Positions 1 to 8,691 of a stretch of DNA of 64,000 nucleotides are shown here, one piece after another. Numbering within the stretch: position 1 is the stretch's first letter; each line of letters opens with the position of its first letter. This stretch comes from Chloroflexota bacterium. GTDB taxonomy: Bacteria > Chloroflexota > Anaerolineae > B4-G1 > DUEL01. The notes under the pieces are model-generated. The model was not told the origin of the DNA. It saw only the letters and a list, made by a program, of their open reading frames with translations, and ran no database searches. The position numbers were made by a program, and so were the translations under genes. The stretch is from NCBI GenBank assembly GCA_014874475.1, contig JADBJJ010000022.1:1-64000 (forward strand), read 5' to 3'.

Positions 1-183
1 AAAGGGCGCCCGCTCCACGAGAAGGACTCGCCCGCCGGTTGGGGCGAGGCCTACCTCCAGGCCGGATACGACATCCGCACCGCCCAGGAGTTACCGGGCC
101 ACGAGGACGCGCAGACGACGATGACCGGCACCCCTCTCTTGCAACAGGGGAGACTGGCCATCCGTTCTGCGCTGGATCTGTGA
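1..183 (+). pseudogene. C-terminal remnant of an integron-type tyrosine recombinase
   Basis: Frame 1 is open from the window edge to a TGA at 181-183. The 60 residues read [20 protein letters not shown] and end in RSALDL. They follow the C-terminal end of integron/XerD-like recombinases, whose usual form is AGYDIRTVQELLGHKDVSTT, then MIYTHV, then a stretch ending in RSPLD. The conserved GH pair is kept. The segment that should carry the catalytic tyrosine (MIYTH) reads MTGTP, and the upstream HxxR box is not recognisable in what is visible. Either change would inactivate the enzyme, so I call it a decayed remnant. The N-terminal part lies outside the window. Confidence 0.7.
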
Positions 184-359
184 AAGCGAAGAGCGACAGA
201 GGAAATCCGTCCGGGAAAAGCAGGGGGAGATTGAGGAGAGGCGCGAAGGGATACTCGGGTAGAGGGGAAAGAGAGCGAAACGGTTGTGGAGATGCCCTGA
301 ATTCTCCGGGCCGATGGAGTCCATCGCCGCTCCTTTCCGGAACTCCAAGAGCGAACGAA

Positions 360-512
360 AAACAACAGCAGCCCCCGCCAGGACTGGACGGAAGCCACCT
401 TTTGGGGTGCACTATCGGCGACCTCCGAGCCACCTGCACCGGCGTGGAGACCGGCCCTCCGGTCGGTGCCCAAATCCACTGCGGAGGGAGTTTTTTATCT
501 GGAAAGGTAACT
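360..512 (-). ncRNA. Possible structured small RNA downstream of an orphan promoter
   Basis: A transcript starting about 7 nt after the minus-strand -10 box at 519-524 would run through sequence with nested complementary segments: TTTGGG with CCCCAAA, and GCACCG with CGGTGC. It then reaches a GC-rich stem (CCAG/CTGG) and a run of T around 365. No credible protein is encoded there. I cannot assign it to 6S, SRP, tmRNA or RNase P RNA. This is inference from the promoter and hand-read pairing only. Confidence 0.2.
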
Positions 513-518
513 GCTTAT

Positions 519-546
519 AGTATATCCCAAATGCCCGATTTGTCAA
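519..546 (-). promoter_or_regulatory. Orphan minus-strand promoter
   Basis: On the minus strand: -35 TTGACA (541-546), a 16-bp spacer, and -10 TATACT (519-524). It shares the CTTGACAAA context of the repressor-gene promoters at 8775, 19996 and 26641. No coding sequence follows it, which is why a small RNA or a deleted gene is suspected. Confidence 0.5.
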
Positions 547-729
547 GTTTCGGCACGGCGGGCGAGGAGGGCTACCGAAGTGACTCGTGGAAACCTTCGC
601 TGCAGATGCCAACCGGCGGGCCACCCTGGTCGTCTCTGGCTTCTCAGCGAGGGCTCAATGCCCCCCAGACATCATAGCATGAAACCGGCAGGGGGCAGGC
701 CGTACGGCCCACCCCTGTTCCCTTCCTCA

Positions 730-1074
730 TCACCTCAAAAAAGGCCGCTTCCGGCTCCGGATGCTCCTCGTCATACACCGGCCCCGGCCCCCCTCCGGCA
801 AATCCCGCCAGTACGCCTCCAGTATCCGCCGATCGTCCGCCGCCCGCCGCCACAACTCCGCCAGCCACCCCTCCTCCCGCGCCGCCAGTTTCCCCCTTCG
901 CCCTGGAACGAGCGGCCCGCAACCAGCCCCCTGCTCCCTGTAATCGCCCTCCACCGCAGTGGTCGGCACGGCCAGAGGATGAGCATCCCCCCGGAAATCA
1001 CAAGGGTACATCACCAGACGGCGGCTGAGCCAGCGAATTCCACAGGCGATCAGATAGACTGCCCCGGCGACCAT
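730..1074 (-). CDS. Doubtful hypothetical protein with one membrane segment
   Basis: A frame of 114 aa opens with a hydrophobic stretch (VAGAVYLIACGI) followed by basic residues, then a charged helical-looking region (LAELWRRAADDRRILEAYW) and an Arg-rich end. The frame stays open for another 34 codons upstream of the ATG but without a standard start codon or ribosome binding site. It may therefore be the tail of a gene whose start has been lost. No family is recognised. It could equally be a chance frame in GC-rich DNA. Confidence 0.25.
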   Translation of the reverse strand: MVAGAVYLIACGIRWLSRRLVMYPCDFRGDAHPLAVPTTAVEGDYREQGAGCGPLVPGRRGKLAAREEGWLAELWRRAADDRRILEAYWRDLPEGGRGRCMTRSIRSRKRPFLR

Positions 1075-1313
1075 TGCCAGGAGTACCCGCGGAATACCGA
1101 AGTCCTGGCTATAGGCCAGGACCTCTTCCCGTCGCTCTGCCTGGCGAGTTGCAGTGGCCTGATAGGGCCACTCAGGTCACTCGGTAACCATCCGCCGTAG
1201 CAGTGAGCCAGCCGCTGCGAATCTGTGCGGTAACGGTGGCGACGTCGTTGTGGGTTGCCGTTCCTTTACATCACCTCCAGAGGTACCGATTTTCCCTCGC
1301 AGAGAGGAGAGAT

Positions 1314-2231
1314 TTATGCCTCCTTCAACCCCGTCACCGCCACGCTGCGGATGAAATACCGCTGGAAGAGGAAGAAGATGATGATGATCGGCAAACTGTT
1401 GAAAATGGAGCCCGCCAGCACGATGGAGTAAAGAGTGTAGTATTCGCCCTTGAACCACTGAAGCCCAATAGGCAGAGTGAAATTCTCCGGCGAGCGCAGG
1501 ACGATGAGCGGCCACATAAAGGAGTTCCACGTCCCCTGAAAGGTGAAGAGGGCGAGAGTAAGGAGCGCCGTTTGGCTGATGGGCAGGACAATACGGAAGA
1601 AAATACCGAACCGGCCCAGGCCATCTACCAGCGCAGCCTCCTCCAATTCCGTGGGGATGCTCTTGTAGAACTGGGTCATCATAAAGAGGCCAAAAGCGTC
1701 CACGATGCTGGGCAAAATCAGTGCTCCCAGGTTGTTCAGCAGGCCGAAGCCGGTGGGAATCTCGACGCCGGCGATGGTCAGGTTTCGGATCACCCCAGGG
1801 CCAATAATGAGGAACTGAGGGATGAGAGTGACCTGGCCCGGGACCATCATGGTGAAGAGGGTGAGAGTGAAGAGCAGGTCCTTGCCAGGAAATCGCAGGC
1901 GAGCGAAGGCATACCCGCCCATCGCGCAGAAGAGGGTACGAATCAGCATCACTGCGATGGCGACCACCGTGCTGTTCAGCAACCAGCGAGGGAAGAGTTC
2001 AAATTGGGTCAGCACAGTACGGTAGTTTTCCAACGTGAAAGGGATCGGCCACAGATAGGGTGGAGCGTAGGAGTTCGCCACCGGCTTCAGTGAATAGACC
2101 ACCGACACCCAGAAGGGAAAGACGCTGATGAGCGTCCAGAGAATCAGGACGCCGTAGAAGAGGGGCATTTTGATCCGGTCCCAGAAAGCGAAGATATCCC
2201 GGCGGGGCATTGTGCGCGCCATCGTGGTCAT
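1314..2231 (-). CDS. Sugar ABC transporter permease, MalG type (module 1)
   Basis: Inner-membrane permease of a CUT1 carbohydrate importer, 305 aa. About six hydrophobic segments are visible, beginning MPLFYGVLILWTLISVFPFW. The cytoplasmic coupling loop is EEAALVDGLGRFGIFFRIVLP, the EAA motif that contacts the ATPase. I start at the ATG at 2231 because GGGAGGAG lies six bases upstream and it follows the MalF stop at once; an in-frame TTG at 2249 would overlap MalF. It is the last gene of the operon running from 8689. No ATP-binding subunit is encoded nearby. Substrate is inferred only from the GH65 phosphorylase of the same operon, so an alpha-glucobiose is likely. Confidence 0.88.
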   Translation of the reverse strand: MTTMARTMPRRDIFAFWDRIKMPLFYGVLILWTLISVFPFWVSVVYSLKPVANSYAPPYLWPIPFTLENYRTVLTQFELFPRWLLNSTVVAIAVMLIRTLFCAMGGYAFARLRFPGKDLLFTLTLFTMMVPGQVTLIPQFLIIGPGVIRNLTIAGVEIPTGFGLLNNLGALILPSIVDAFGLFMMTQFYKSIPTELEEAALVDGLGRFGIFFRIVLPISQTALLTLALFTFQGTWNSFMWPLIVLRSPENFTLPIGLQWFKGEYYTLYSIVLAGSIFNSLPIIIIFFLFQRYFIRSVAVTGLKEA

Positions 2232-2232
2232 C

Positions 2233-3108
2233 TCACTCCTCCCGTTCAATAATCCGGCGCTGGATCAGGACGACGACCAGTATCATCAGGGACAGGATAA
2301 AGGCGACTGCCGATGCCCGCCCCATCTGGATGTTGGTGCTTCCGAAGGCCCACTTGTAGATGAGATAGGCGATCGTCGTCGTTGAGCCCAGCGGCCCTCC
2401 AGCAGTCATCACGTAAATTTGGTCAAAGACCTGGAAGCAGCCGATAACGCCCATCGTCACCACGAAAAAGATGGCTGGCCGCAGGGCCGGGATGGTCACA
2501 TAGCGAAGAATCTGAAACCGATTGGCCCCGTCTATCTGAGCCGCTTCGTAGAGGGTCAAGGGAATATCTTGCAACGCAGCCAGAAAAATCAGCATCATCG
2601 TGCCGATGGTGGACCAGATGTTCACCATCATAATCGTCGGCAGGGCATAGGTAGGGCTGTTCAACCAGTCAATCTTGAGGTGAAAAATCTGGTTGATGAT
2701 GCCAACTTTGCTGAAGAGCCAGACGAAAATCAGCGAGATGACCACCGATGAAGTCACCGAGGGGACGTAGAAGGCCGTTCGGAAGAAGCGGCGGAAGCGG
2801 ATGTTCTGGTCCAGGGCGAAGGCGATGATCAGGGAGATAAACGTCTGGATTGGCACCACCACAGCAACGTATTGCAGAGTGTTTGGAAGAGCGCGCTGCA
2901 GAAAATCGCGATCCCGCAGTACCCGGATGTACTGGCTCAACCCCACCCACTTGGGCGGACTGAAGAGATTGTAGTCGGTGAACGAGAGGTAGAAAGCCCA
3001 GCCGATGGAGAAGAGGACGAAGACAAAGAGGATGAAGAACCAAGGGGCCAGGAAGACGTACGCAGTGAACCATTCAGATAGTTTCCGGCGTTTTGCCTGG
3101 GAGAACAC
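2233..3108 (-). CDS. Sugar ABC transporter permease, MalF type (module 1)
   Basis: Partner permease of the MalG-type protein at 1314-2231, 291 aa, about six membrane segments, starting with a hydrophobic helix at residues 17-38. The EAA loop is YEAAQIDGANRFQILRYVTIP, followed by ALRPAIFFV, typical of CUT1 MalF/UgpA-type subunits. The start is GTG at 3108 with AAAGGAGGT just upstream. The stop lies one base from the start of the next gene, so the two are probably translationally coupled. It lacks the large periplasmic P2 loop of enterobacterial MalF, as is usual in Gram-positive-type homologues. Confidence 0.88.
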   Translation of the reverse strand: MFSQAKRRKLSEWFTAYVFLAPWFFILFVFVLFSIGWAFYLSFTDYNLFSPPKWVGLSQYIRVLRDRDFLQRALPNTLQYVAVVVPIQTFISLIIAFALDQNIRFRRFFRTAFYVPSVTSSVVISLIFVWLFSKVGIINQIFHLKIDWLNSPTYALPTIMMVNIWSTIGTMMLIFLAALQDIPLTLYEAAQIDGANRFQILRYVTIPALRPAIFFVVTMGVIGCFQVFDQIYVMTAGGPLGSTTTIAYLIYKWAFGSTNIQMGRASAVAFILSLMILVVVLIQRRIIEREE

Positions 3109-3215
3109 GATACCTCCTTTTCCTTGCGGCGGTAGGACAACGGCTCAGCCGTCATCCTACCGCCACCCATTGCCTGACCTGCGGGCCTCCAGGCCGGTCG
3201 GTGATAGAAGGGTAA

Positions 3216-3247
3216 CGTGCCAGGCGCTTTCCCCAGCACCTGGCACG
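3216..3247. repeat. Inverted repeat between binding-protein and permease genes
   Basis: CGTGCCAGG (3216-3224) and CCTGGCACG (3239-3247) form a 9-bp stem with a 14-nt loop in the gap between the module 1 binding-protein gene and the permease genes. There is no T-tract, so it is more likely an mRNA-stability or attenuation hairpin than a strong terminator. Its GCCAGGCGCTTT core resembles the palindrome at 7638-7662. Confidence 0.6.
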
Positions 3248-3262
3248 CTCCTGTAGCCGAGG

Positions 3263-4570
3263 CTATTTGCCCATAATCTCCCGCAGTTCCTGGGCCGCCT
3301 GCTGGAACGAGGCCTCCGGGTCCTGGCCCTCCAGGTAGATGCGCTCCAGGGCCTGCCCCATCTTCTCGTTCACGTCCGAGCCGTAGAGGCCCCACATAAA
3401 CGGCGTGGCGCCGTTGGCCCCCTGGAAGATAGCCGCCGATTCGGGGTGGCTCTCAAAGTAGGGGTTGTTGATCAGGGAAGCGCGGGACGGAAGGGCAAAC
3501 CCGCTCTCCAGCACGGTCGTCTGGCTGGCCTCGTTGGTGAGGAACTCTATCACCTTCCAGGCAGCCTCGGGGTTCTTGGAGTTCTTGGAGATGACGTAGG
3601 CGACGGTGAAGATGAGGTTGCCATACCCCTTCGGCCCCTTAGGCGGCAGCACCGCGCCGTACTTCAGGTCCGGGAACTGCTGGTTCAGATACGGGATGAG
3701 CCAGCCACCCTCGTAGACCATCGCAAAATTGCCCTTGCCGAAGGCTGTCCCCTGCCATCCCTCCCCCACATCCGAGGGGAGCGCGCCGCTCTTGTCAAAG
3801 TAGAAACCGGTGTAGAAGCGAGCCGCCTCTGCGACCTCGGGGCTATCCAGCAGCGTATCGGAGAAGTCTTCGGTCATAATGCGGCCGCCGTTCTGGAAGA
3901 CGAAAATGGGGAAACGACCCGGGTCGGCGGGGACGCCCATCCCGTAGATATTCTTATCGGGCTGGCTCAACTGCTGCGCCGCCGCCTTCAGGTCGTCCCA
4001 GGTCCAATCGTCTGTCGGGTATGCCAGCCCGGCCTGATCAAACAGGTCCTTATTGAAAAAGAGGGCCAGAGTGTTGAAGTCCTTGGGGATGCCGTAGGTC
4101 TCGCCCTCATAAGTGAAGGCATTGATCAGGTCGGGGATGAAGGCATCCCGGCTGGTCCCGGTGGCCGCCATCAGGTCGTCCAGCGGCAGGAGCACGCCCT
4201 CTTTCGCGAAGAAGGGGAACTGGAAGATGTCCATGTAGTAGATGTCCGGTTCCTCCCCTGCGCCCACAAGAGTCTTAATGGCCTGCCAGTAGTCGCCGGT
4301 GATGGGTTCGTACTTGACGATGATATCGGGGTTCTCCAGGCTGAAGCGGTAGAGGAGCGACTCCAGCAGTGCCGTCTCCTGGGGGTTGGCGGCCCAGCCG
4401 GAGAGCCGGACCGTCGCCCGCTCCTGGGGGACGACCACAGTCTTCTCCACCGGCACCGGCACCGTCTCCTTCACGGGCACGGTGACGGTGACTGTCTGGG
4501 GGGCGCAGGCCGTCAGGACCAGGCCTGCTACCACCAGCAGAGCCATCAGAGCGAACGCTTTGCGGTACAT
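3263..4570 (-). CDS. Extracellular sugar-binding lipoprotein (module 1)
   Basis: Solute-binding protein of the module 1 importer, 435 aa. Signal peptide with lipobox LTAC gives lipidation at Cys22. It is followed by a Val/Thr/Pro tether (CAPQTVTVTVPVKETV...) and then a family 1 (MalE-like) fold, with segments such as WDDLKAAAQQLSQP and FAMVYEGGWLIPY typical of that family. ATG at 4570 has AGGAGATAAC in front. It sits between the GH65 fusion gene and the permease genes and is separated from the latter by a hairpin, which may allow more binding protein than permease to be made. Ligand not determinable from sequence. Confidence 0.9.
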   Translation of the reverse strand: MYRKAFALMALLVVAGLVLTACAPQTVTVTVPVKETVPVPVEKTVVVPQERATVRLSGWAANPQETALLESLLYRFSLENPDIIVKYEPITGDYWQAIKTLVGAGEEPDIYYMDIFQFPFFAKEGVLLPLDDLMAATGTSRDAFIPDLINAFTYEGETYGIPKDFNTLALFFNKDLFDQAGLAYPTDDWTWDDLKAAAQQLSQPDKNIYGMGVPADPGRFPIFVFQNGGRIMTEDFSDTLLDSPEVAEAARFYTGFYFDKSGALPSDVGEGWQGTAFGKGNFAMVYEGGWLIPYLNQQFPDLKYGAVLPPKGPKGYGNLIFTVAYVISKNSKNPEAAWKVIEFLTNEASQTTVLESGFALPSRASLINNPYFESHPESAAIFQGANGATPFMWGLYGSDVNEKMGQALERIYLEGQDPEASFQQAAQELREIMGK

Positions 4571-4662
4571 GTTATCTCCTCCTGTAAAATTTGGAAATAG
4601 TATGGTTACTGAACGGTTAGAACTGCCATCCCGTTTTTCCCGATAGTATCACCTCCTTCCGT

Positions 4663-7491
4663 TTATGACGAACTGACATCCACCGCTATCCGCTGGCCGC
4701 GAATGCGGACGGAGAAAGCCAGCCGCCGCCAGTGGGCAGGCAGGCAGGGGGTCAGAGTGGGGCTCCCATTGCAAACCTCCAGTCCGGCAAAGCCAAAGAC
4801 CAGTGCCTGCCAAAGGCCTCCCGCCGTCGCAGCGTGGAAGCCATCAGCGGCATTCCCGCGCAAATCTTCCAGGTCGGTCAGCGCCGCGTGCATAAAATGC
4901 CGATATGCCGCCTCCGAGTCCCCCATCCGGGCTGCCAGCAGGGCATGAATGGACGGCCCCAGCGAAGAGCCGTAAGAAAGGTCCGTACGCGGAGTGTAGT
5001 ACTCCCAGTTCCGGCGCAACACCTCCGGTTCGTACCGATCCCGCAACATATAGAGGAGCATCAACAGGTCCGGTTGCTTCAAGACCTGATACCGCTGAGT
5101 CCCCTCTATGCCCAGAATGACCTGCATAGAGACGCTCCGGGGCTCGTAGGCGCTCAGGTCAATATCCTCCCGGTCAAAAAAGCCCTCAAACTGCTCTATC
5201 AGCCCACTTTCCGGGTCGTAGGGGATGTAGAGGTGCTCAATGACGTGGGCCCATTGGCGCAGCACCTCCTCGGTCAGGCCCAGGCGGGACTGCAGGTCGG
5301 CGGCTTTCTGAGGGGCCATCTCCCGGAGCCACGCCAGCACTTCCAGCGCGGCTTCCAGGTTCCAGCGGGCCATCCCGTTGGTGTAGGCATTGTTGTCCAC
5401 GTGCTCGTGGTACTCGTCTGGCCCGATGACATCCCGAATCTCGTAGCGGCTGCGCTCTTCGTTCCAGCAGGCGCGCGAGGCCCAGAAGCGGGCCGTATCC
5501 AGGACGATTTCGGCCCCGTAGTCCCGCATAAAGTCATCATCACCCGTGACCCGCCAGTACTGGACGACAGCATAAGCGACGTCGGCGGTGATGTGGTCCT
5601 CAATGTCGCCGCACCAGATGCGGACCAAGTCGCCATTTGGGGCAGGGACCCAGCGGGGGGTGGTCTCATCGCCGGTGTCGGCCGATTCCCAGGCATACAT
5701 GGCGCCCTCGTAGCCATGCCGCTGGGCCTTGCGCCGCGCGCCGGGGAGCGTGTGGTAGCGATACATCAGCAGGCTGCGGGCGATTTCCGGACGGGTGAAA
5801 GTAAAGAAGGGCAGGATGAAGGTGTCCGTGTCCCAGAAGACGTGGCCCCGGTAGCCGAAGCCGCTGAGCGTCCTGGCAGGGATGCTCACCCGGTCGTCGT
5901 GGCGGGGGGCCGCGATAAGCAACTGGAAAAGGCTGTGGCGGACGGCCTGCTGGGCCCGGTCGTCGCCCTCAATGACGACATCGCAGGCCTCCCACTCCCG
6001 CGCCCACGCGGCCTCATGGGCCGCGCGCAGGTCGTCGTAGGGCTGGGCAACGGCCTCCTCCAGTGCCGCAAGCGCTGCCTTCTGGACGTCGGAGACCTCT
6101 CGGCTCGTGTAGAGGGCCACCCGTTTCTCCACCACCAGCGTTTCGCCAGGGCGGACTGTCGTCCGGGCCACCACCGCCGGAGCGTTCTCGCAGTCGGTCC
6201 AGGTGTAGGTAACCTCTCCCGGCGCAGCGACGGTCAGGTGAGCCGCCATACAGGCCTCTATGCCGGAGTGACAGGTACGGGTGTTCAGGTAGACCGCCTG
6301 CGGCCCGACGGCCCCCTGATCTACCAGTTGCCAGTGATAGAGTTCAGGATTAAAGGAGTACCCGTTCAGCCCGGCCCGTAGTTCGGTCGTCCCGGTGAAG
6401 TCCAGCACAGTGATCCGCTGGCGGATGACCAGCAGGTGGGGGTTATCCAGACTGGCGAAGCGCTCTATCTTCAGGTCAACAGTGTGCCCGGCGGGACTCC
6501 GCCAGCGCACCAGGCGGGTGAGGACCCCCGTCCGCAGGTCCAGTTCCCGGTGGTAAGCCAGAACAGTCCCCCGGTCCAGCCGGAACCGTTCACCCTCCAC
6601 AATGAGGGTCAAGGGAAGCCAGTTGGGGAAGTTGACCAGTTCGGTGTAGAAGAGAGGGTGGTCGTCAAAGACGCCGTGGACGAGAGTGGCGGGGGTATCA
6701 CCGGGGTATCCTTCCTCAAAAGTGCCGCGCGTTCCCAGATAGCCATTGCCAATGGTGAAGACCGTCTCCATCTGGCGCAGGCGGTCGGGCCGAAACTCCG
6801 CCTCCCTGATGTGCCAGGTATCGGTGGGGAGAGATTCCGCCGGGACGGGGAACCGGGAGAGAATGCTCGCCAAAGTGACGCCTTCCAGGGACGGAAGAAG
6901 GACGTGGGCGGTGCCCACGCGCGCGTCAGGCCCCAGCCCGACGGCCCAGAAGCCGCCGGCCAGGGCAGCCTCCACACCCGCAGCCGCGTCCTCCACCACC
7001 ACCGCCTCTTCTGGCGCCACGCCCAGAACTTGCGCACAGTGCAGGAAGAGGTCGGGGGCAGGCTTGGTCCGCTCCACACTATAGCCGTCCGAGACAGCAT
7101 CGGCCAGGGACCAGAGGTCCAGGCGATCCAGGACGGTGCGGGTGTTCTTGCTGGCAGAGGCGATGCCGACTTTCAGGCCAGCCTGACGGATTTCCCGAAG
7201 AAGGTCCAGCGCGCCGGGGAGAAGGTCGTCGGGAGTAAGGGCTTCCAGGGACTCCACGTAATAGCGGTTCTTGCGCTCCATCCACTGCTCCATCTGGGCC
7301 TCGGTGGCAGGGCGGCCATCCAGGAGAAGTTCCAGGGAGCGGCGGCGGGAGACACCGCGCAGGGCCTCGTTGCGCCTGCGGTCAAAGGGGATGCCCAATT
7401 CGTCGGCCAGCCGCTTCCAGGCGCGGTAGTGGTATTCAGAAGTATCGGTCAGGACGCCGTCCAGGTCAAAGATGAAGGCTTTGATCCTCAT
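4663..7491 (-). CDS. Beta-phosphoglucomutase fused to GH65 disaccharide phosphorylase
   Basis: One 942-aa polypeptide. Residues 1-220 are a HAD-family beta-phosphoglucomutase, with nucleophile and acid/base in FDLDGVLTDT (Asp9, Asp11) and a GRPATEAQMEQ cap. Residues 221-942 are a glycoside hydrolase family 65 phosphorylase, with TIGNGYLGTRG near its start and IGPDEYHEHV around Glu693, the expected general acid. The pair would phosphorolyse an alpha-glucobiose (maltose, trehalose, kojibiose or nigerose) to glucose and beta-glucose 1-phosphate, then convert the latter to glucose 6-phosphate. I start at the ATG at 7491 because the HAD fold begins there; upstream codons encode no domain. It lies between the LacI gene and the binding-protein gene. 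Exact substrate unknown. Confidence 0.9.
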   Translation of the reverse strand: MRIKAFIFDLDGVLTDTSEYHYRAWKRLADELGIPFDRRRNEALRGVSRRRSLELLLDGRPATEAQMEQWMERKNRYYVESLEALTPDDLLPGALDLLREIRQAGLKVGIASASKNTRTVLDRLDLWSLADAVSDGYSVERTKPAPDLFLHCAQVLGVAPEEAVVVEDAAAGVEAALAGGFWAVGLGPDARVGTAHVLLPSLEGVTLASILSRFPVPAESLPTDTWHIREAEFRPDRLRQMETVFTIGNGYLGTRGTFEEGYPGDTPATLVHGVFDDHPLFYTELVNFPNWLPLTLIVEGERFRLDRGTVLAYHRELDLRTGVLTRLVRWRSPAGHTVDLKIERFASLDNPHLLVIRQRITVLDFTGTTELRAGLNGYSFNPELYHWQLVDQGAVGPQAVYLNTRTCHSGIEACMAAHLTVAAPGEVTYTWTDCENAPAVVARTTVRPGETLVVEKRVALYTSREVSDVQKAALAALEEAVAQPYDDLRAAHEAAWAREWEACDVVIEGDDRAQQAVRHSLFQLLIAAPRHDDRVSIPARTLSGFGYRGHVFWDTDTFILPFFTFTRPEIARSLLMYRYHTLPGARRKAQRHGYEGAMYAWESADTGDETTPRWVPAPNGDLVRIWCGDIEDHITADVAYAVVQYWRVTGDDDFMRDYGAEIVLDTARFWASRACWNEERSRYEIRDVIGPDEYHEHVDNNAYTNGMARWNLEAALEVLAWLREMAPQKAADLQSRLGLTEEVLRQWAHVIEHLYIPYDPESGLIEQFEGFFDREDIDLSAYEPRSVSMQVILGIEGTQRYQVLKQPDLLMLLYMLRDRYEPEVLRRNWEYYTPRTDLSYGSSLGPSIHALLAARMGDSEAAYRHFMHAALTDLEDLRGNAADGFHAATAGGLWQALVFGFAGLEVCNGSPTLTPCLPAHWRRLAFSVRIRGQRIAVDVSSS

Positions 7492-7637
7492 CTGGGCAGT
7501 TCTCCGGGTTTGTGGTATAATCACAGCGCGCGAAGCCCTCGCCCGCACTCTGGGTGAGTGGGCATCGCTGCGTCGGGCAGGGGCCGGCAGTCTCCTGGCC
7601 CGGGACAGGCCCCTGCTCGGAAATCTCATCCTGAAGG

Positions 7638-7662
7638 GCCAGACACTTTCAAAGTGCCTGGC
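7638..7662. repeat. Palindrome overlapping the end of the module 1 lacI gene
   Basis: CCAGACACTTT (7639-7649), a central C, and AAAGTGCCTGG (7651-7661) form a near-perfect palindrome with one mismatch. The stop codon and last residues (KCQAL) of the LacI protein are encoded within it, suggesting that a mobile palindrome or terminator arm replaced the original 3' end. There is no clear T-tract after it. Confidence 0.6.
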
Positions 7663-8689
7663 ATTTTCCGCTGGATTCCCGCACAATCAGCCGGGGCAAA
7701 AGGAGCACCCTCCGCTCCGGCAGCGGTTCCCCCCGAATCAACCTCAGAAGCATCTGCACCACATTCGCCCCGACCTCCGCGATCGGCTGGCGGACGGTGG
7801 TCAAGGGCGGATGGAGGTACTGGGCCATCGGCACATCGTCAAACCCCACGACCGAGACGTCCCGGCCAGGCTGGAGCCCGGCCTCGTAGAGGGCGTTCAT
7901 CGCGCCGATGGCCATCAGGTCACTCATCGTTACCACAGCGGTGGGGCGACGGTCGGGCGGCAGGGCCAGCAGGGCCTGCATCGCCTGACGACCGGCGGCC
8001 TCTGCGTGCTCCGTCCGGACAATCCATGCCGGGTCCACCGGAAAACCGGCTGCCGCCATCCCCTCCAGGTAACCCTGAAGGCGGTAACTGCCGGTGAGGG
8101 AATCTTCCGGCCAGGCAATAACGGCAATCCGCCGGTGGCCCAGTTCTACCAGATGCTCCACAGCCATCCGGGTCCCCGCCGCGTTGTCCACGTCCACGTA
8201 GGGGAAGTCCCATTCCTCATTGGCGCGCCCGAAAGCGACGAAGGGGAAATCGCGGTCCAGGAGGTAGCGAACGCGCGGGTCGTTCCGGTTCGTTTCAGAG
8301 AGGATGAAACCGTCCACCCGACCGGTGAGCATCAGTTCCTGGTAGGGAAGCCAGGGGTTGCCGTCAGTGGGTTGAGCGAAGGTAAGGATGTGGTACCCTT
8401 CCGTCTCAGCGGCCTGGGCCATACTGTACAGGAAGGGGTCCAGGATGGGATGCCAGTGGTCGCGGGGGACGTGGTGCCAGGAATAACCGATGATGTGGCT
8501 CTGGCGGGCGCGCAGACTGCGGGCCAGGGCGCTGGGGCGGTAGCCCAGTTCGGCGGCAGCCGCCAGGACCCGGGCGCGGGTCTCCTCGCTGATAGGGGCG
8601 CTCTCGTTGAGGACGTAGGAGACGGTGGCGATGGAGACCCCCGCGCGGCGGGCGACATCCCGGATAGTGGGCATAGAATTCTTAGCCAT
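7649..8689 (-). CDS. LacI-family transcriptional repressor (module 1)
   Basis: DNA-binding repressor of 346 aa. The N-terminal helix-turn-helix TIRDVARRAGVSIATVSYVL is followed by the hinge YRPSALARSLRARQSHIIGY and a periplasmic-binding-protein-like effector domain (VSVVGFDDVPMAQYLHPPLT). ATG at 8689. Two copies of a TTGAAACGTTTCAA-like operator lie between its promoter and start codon, so it is probably autoregulated. A perfect copy of the same operator precedes the sucrose-phosphate-synthase-like gene at 11246, which puts that operon in the same regulon by inference. It is the first gene of the operon that continues into the GH65 fusion and transporter. The effector sugar is unknown. Confidence 0.9.
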   Translation of the reverse strand: MAKNSMPTIRDVARRAGVSIATVSYVLNESAPISEETRARVLAAAAELGYRPSALARSLRARQSHIIGYSWHHVPRDHWHPILDPFLYSMAQAAETEGYHILTFAQPTDGNPWLPYQELMLTGRVDGFILSETNRNDPRVRYLLDRDFPFVAFGRANEEWDFPYVDVDNAAGTRMAVEHLVELGHRRIAVIAWPEDSLTGSYRLQGYLEGMAAAGFPVDPAWIVRTEHAEAAGRQAMQALLALPPDRRPTAVVTMSDLMAIGAMNALYEAGLQPGRDVSVVGFDDVPMAQYLHPPLTTVRQPIAEVGANVVQMLLRLIRGEPLPERRVLLLPRLIVRESSGKCQAL

Positions 8690-8691
8690 AG

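Larger units (their letters stand above)
184..1313. other. Region without a convincing gene
   Basis: About 1.1 kb between the integrase remnant and the first permease gene. Several overlapping reading frames are open, but most encode Arg/Pro/Ser-rich sequence with no family resemblance. Two things stand out: a well-formed minus-strand promoter at 519-546 and a weak minus-strand frame with one hydrophobic segment at 730-1074. The rest looks like decayed sequence. Confidence 0.5.

Noticed and set aside
4732-6381. Long plus-strand frame of about 550 codons opposite the GH65 gene
   Set aside because: It is antisense to a clear enzyme gene, has no family motifs and has the biased composition expected of GC-rich shadow frames.
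7516-7521. Plus-strand TATAAT before the GH65 start region
   Set aside because: It points away from any gene and lacks a -35 at the right distance; probably chance.
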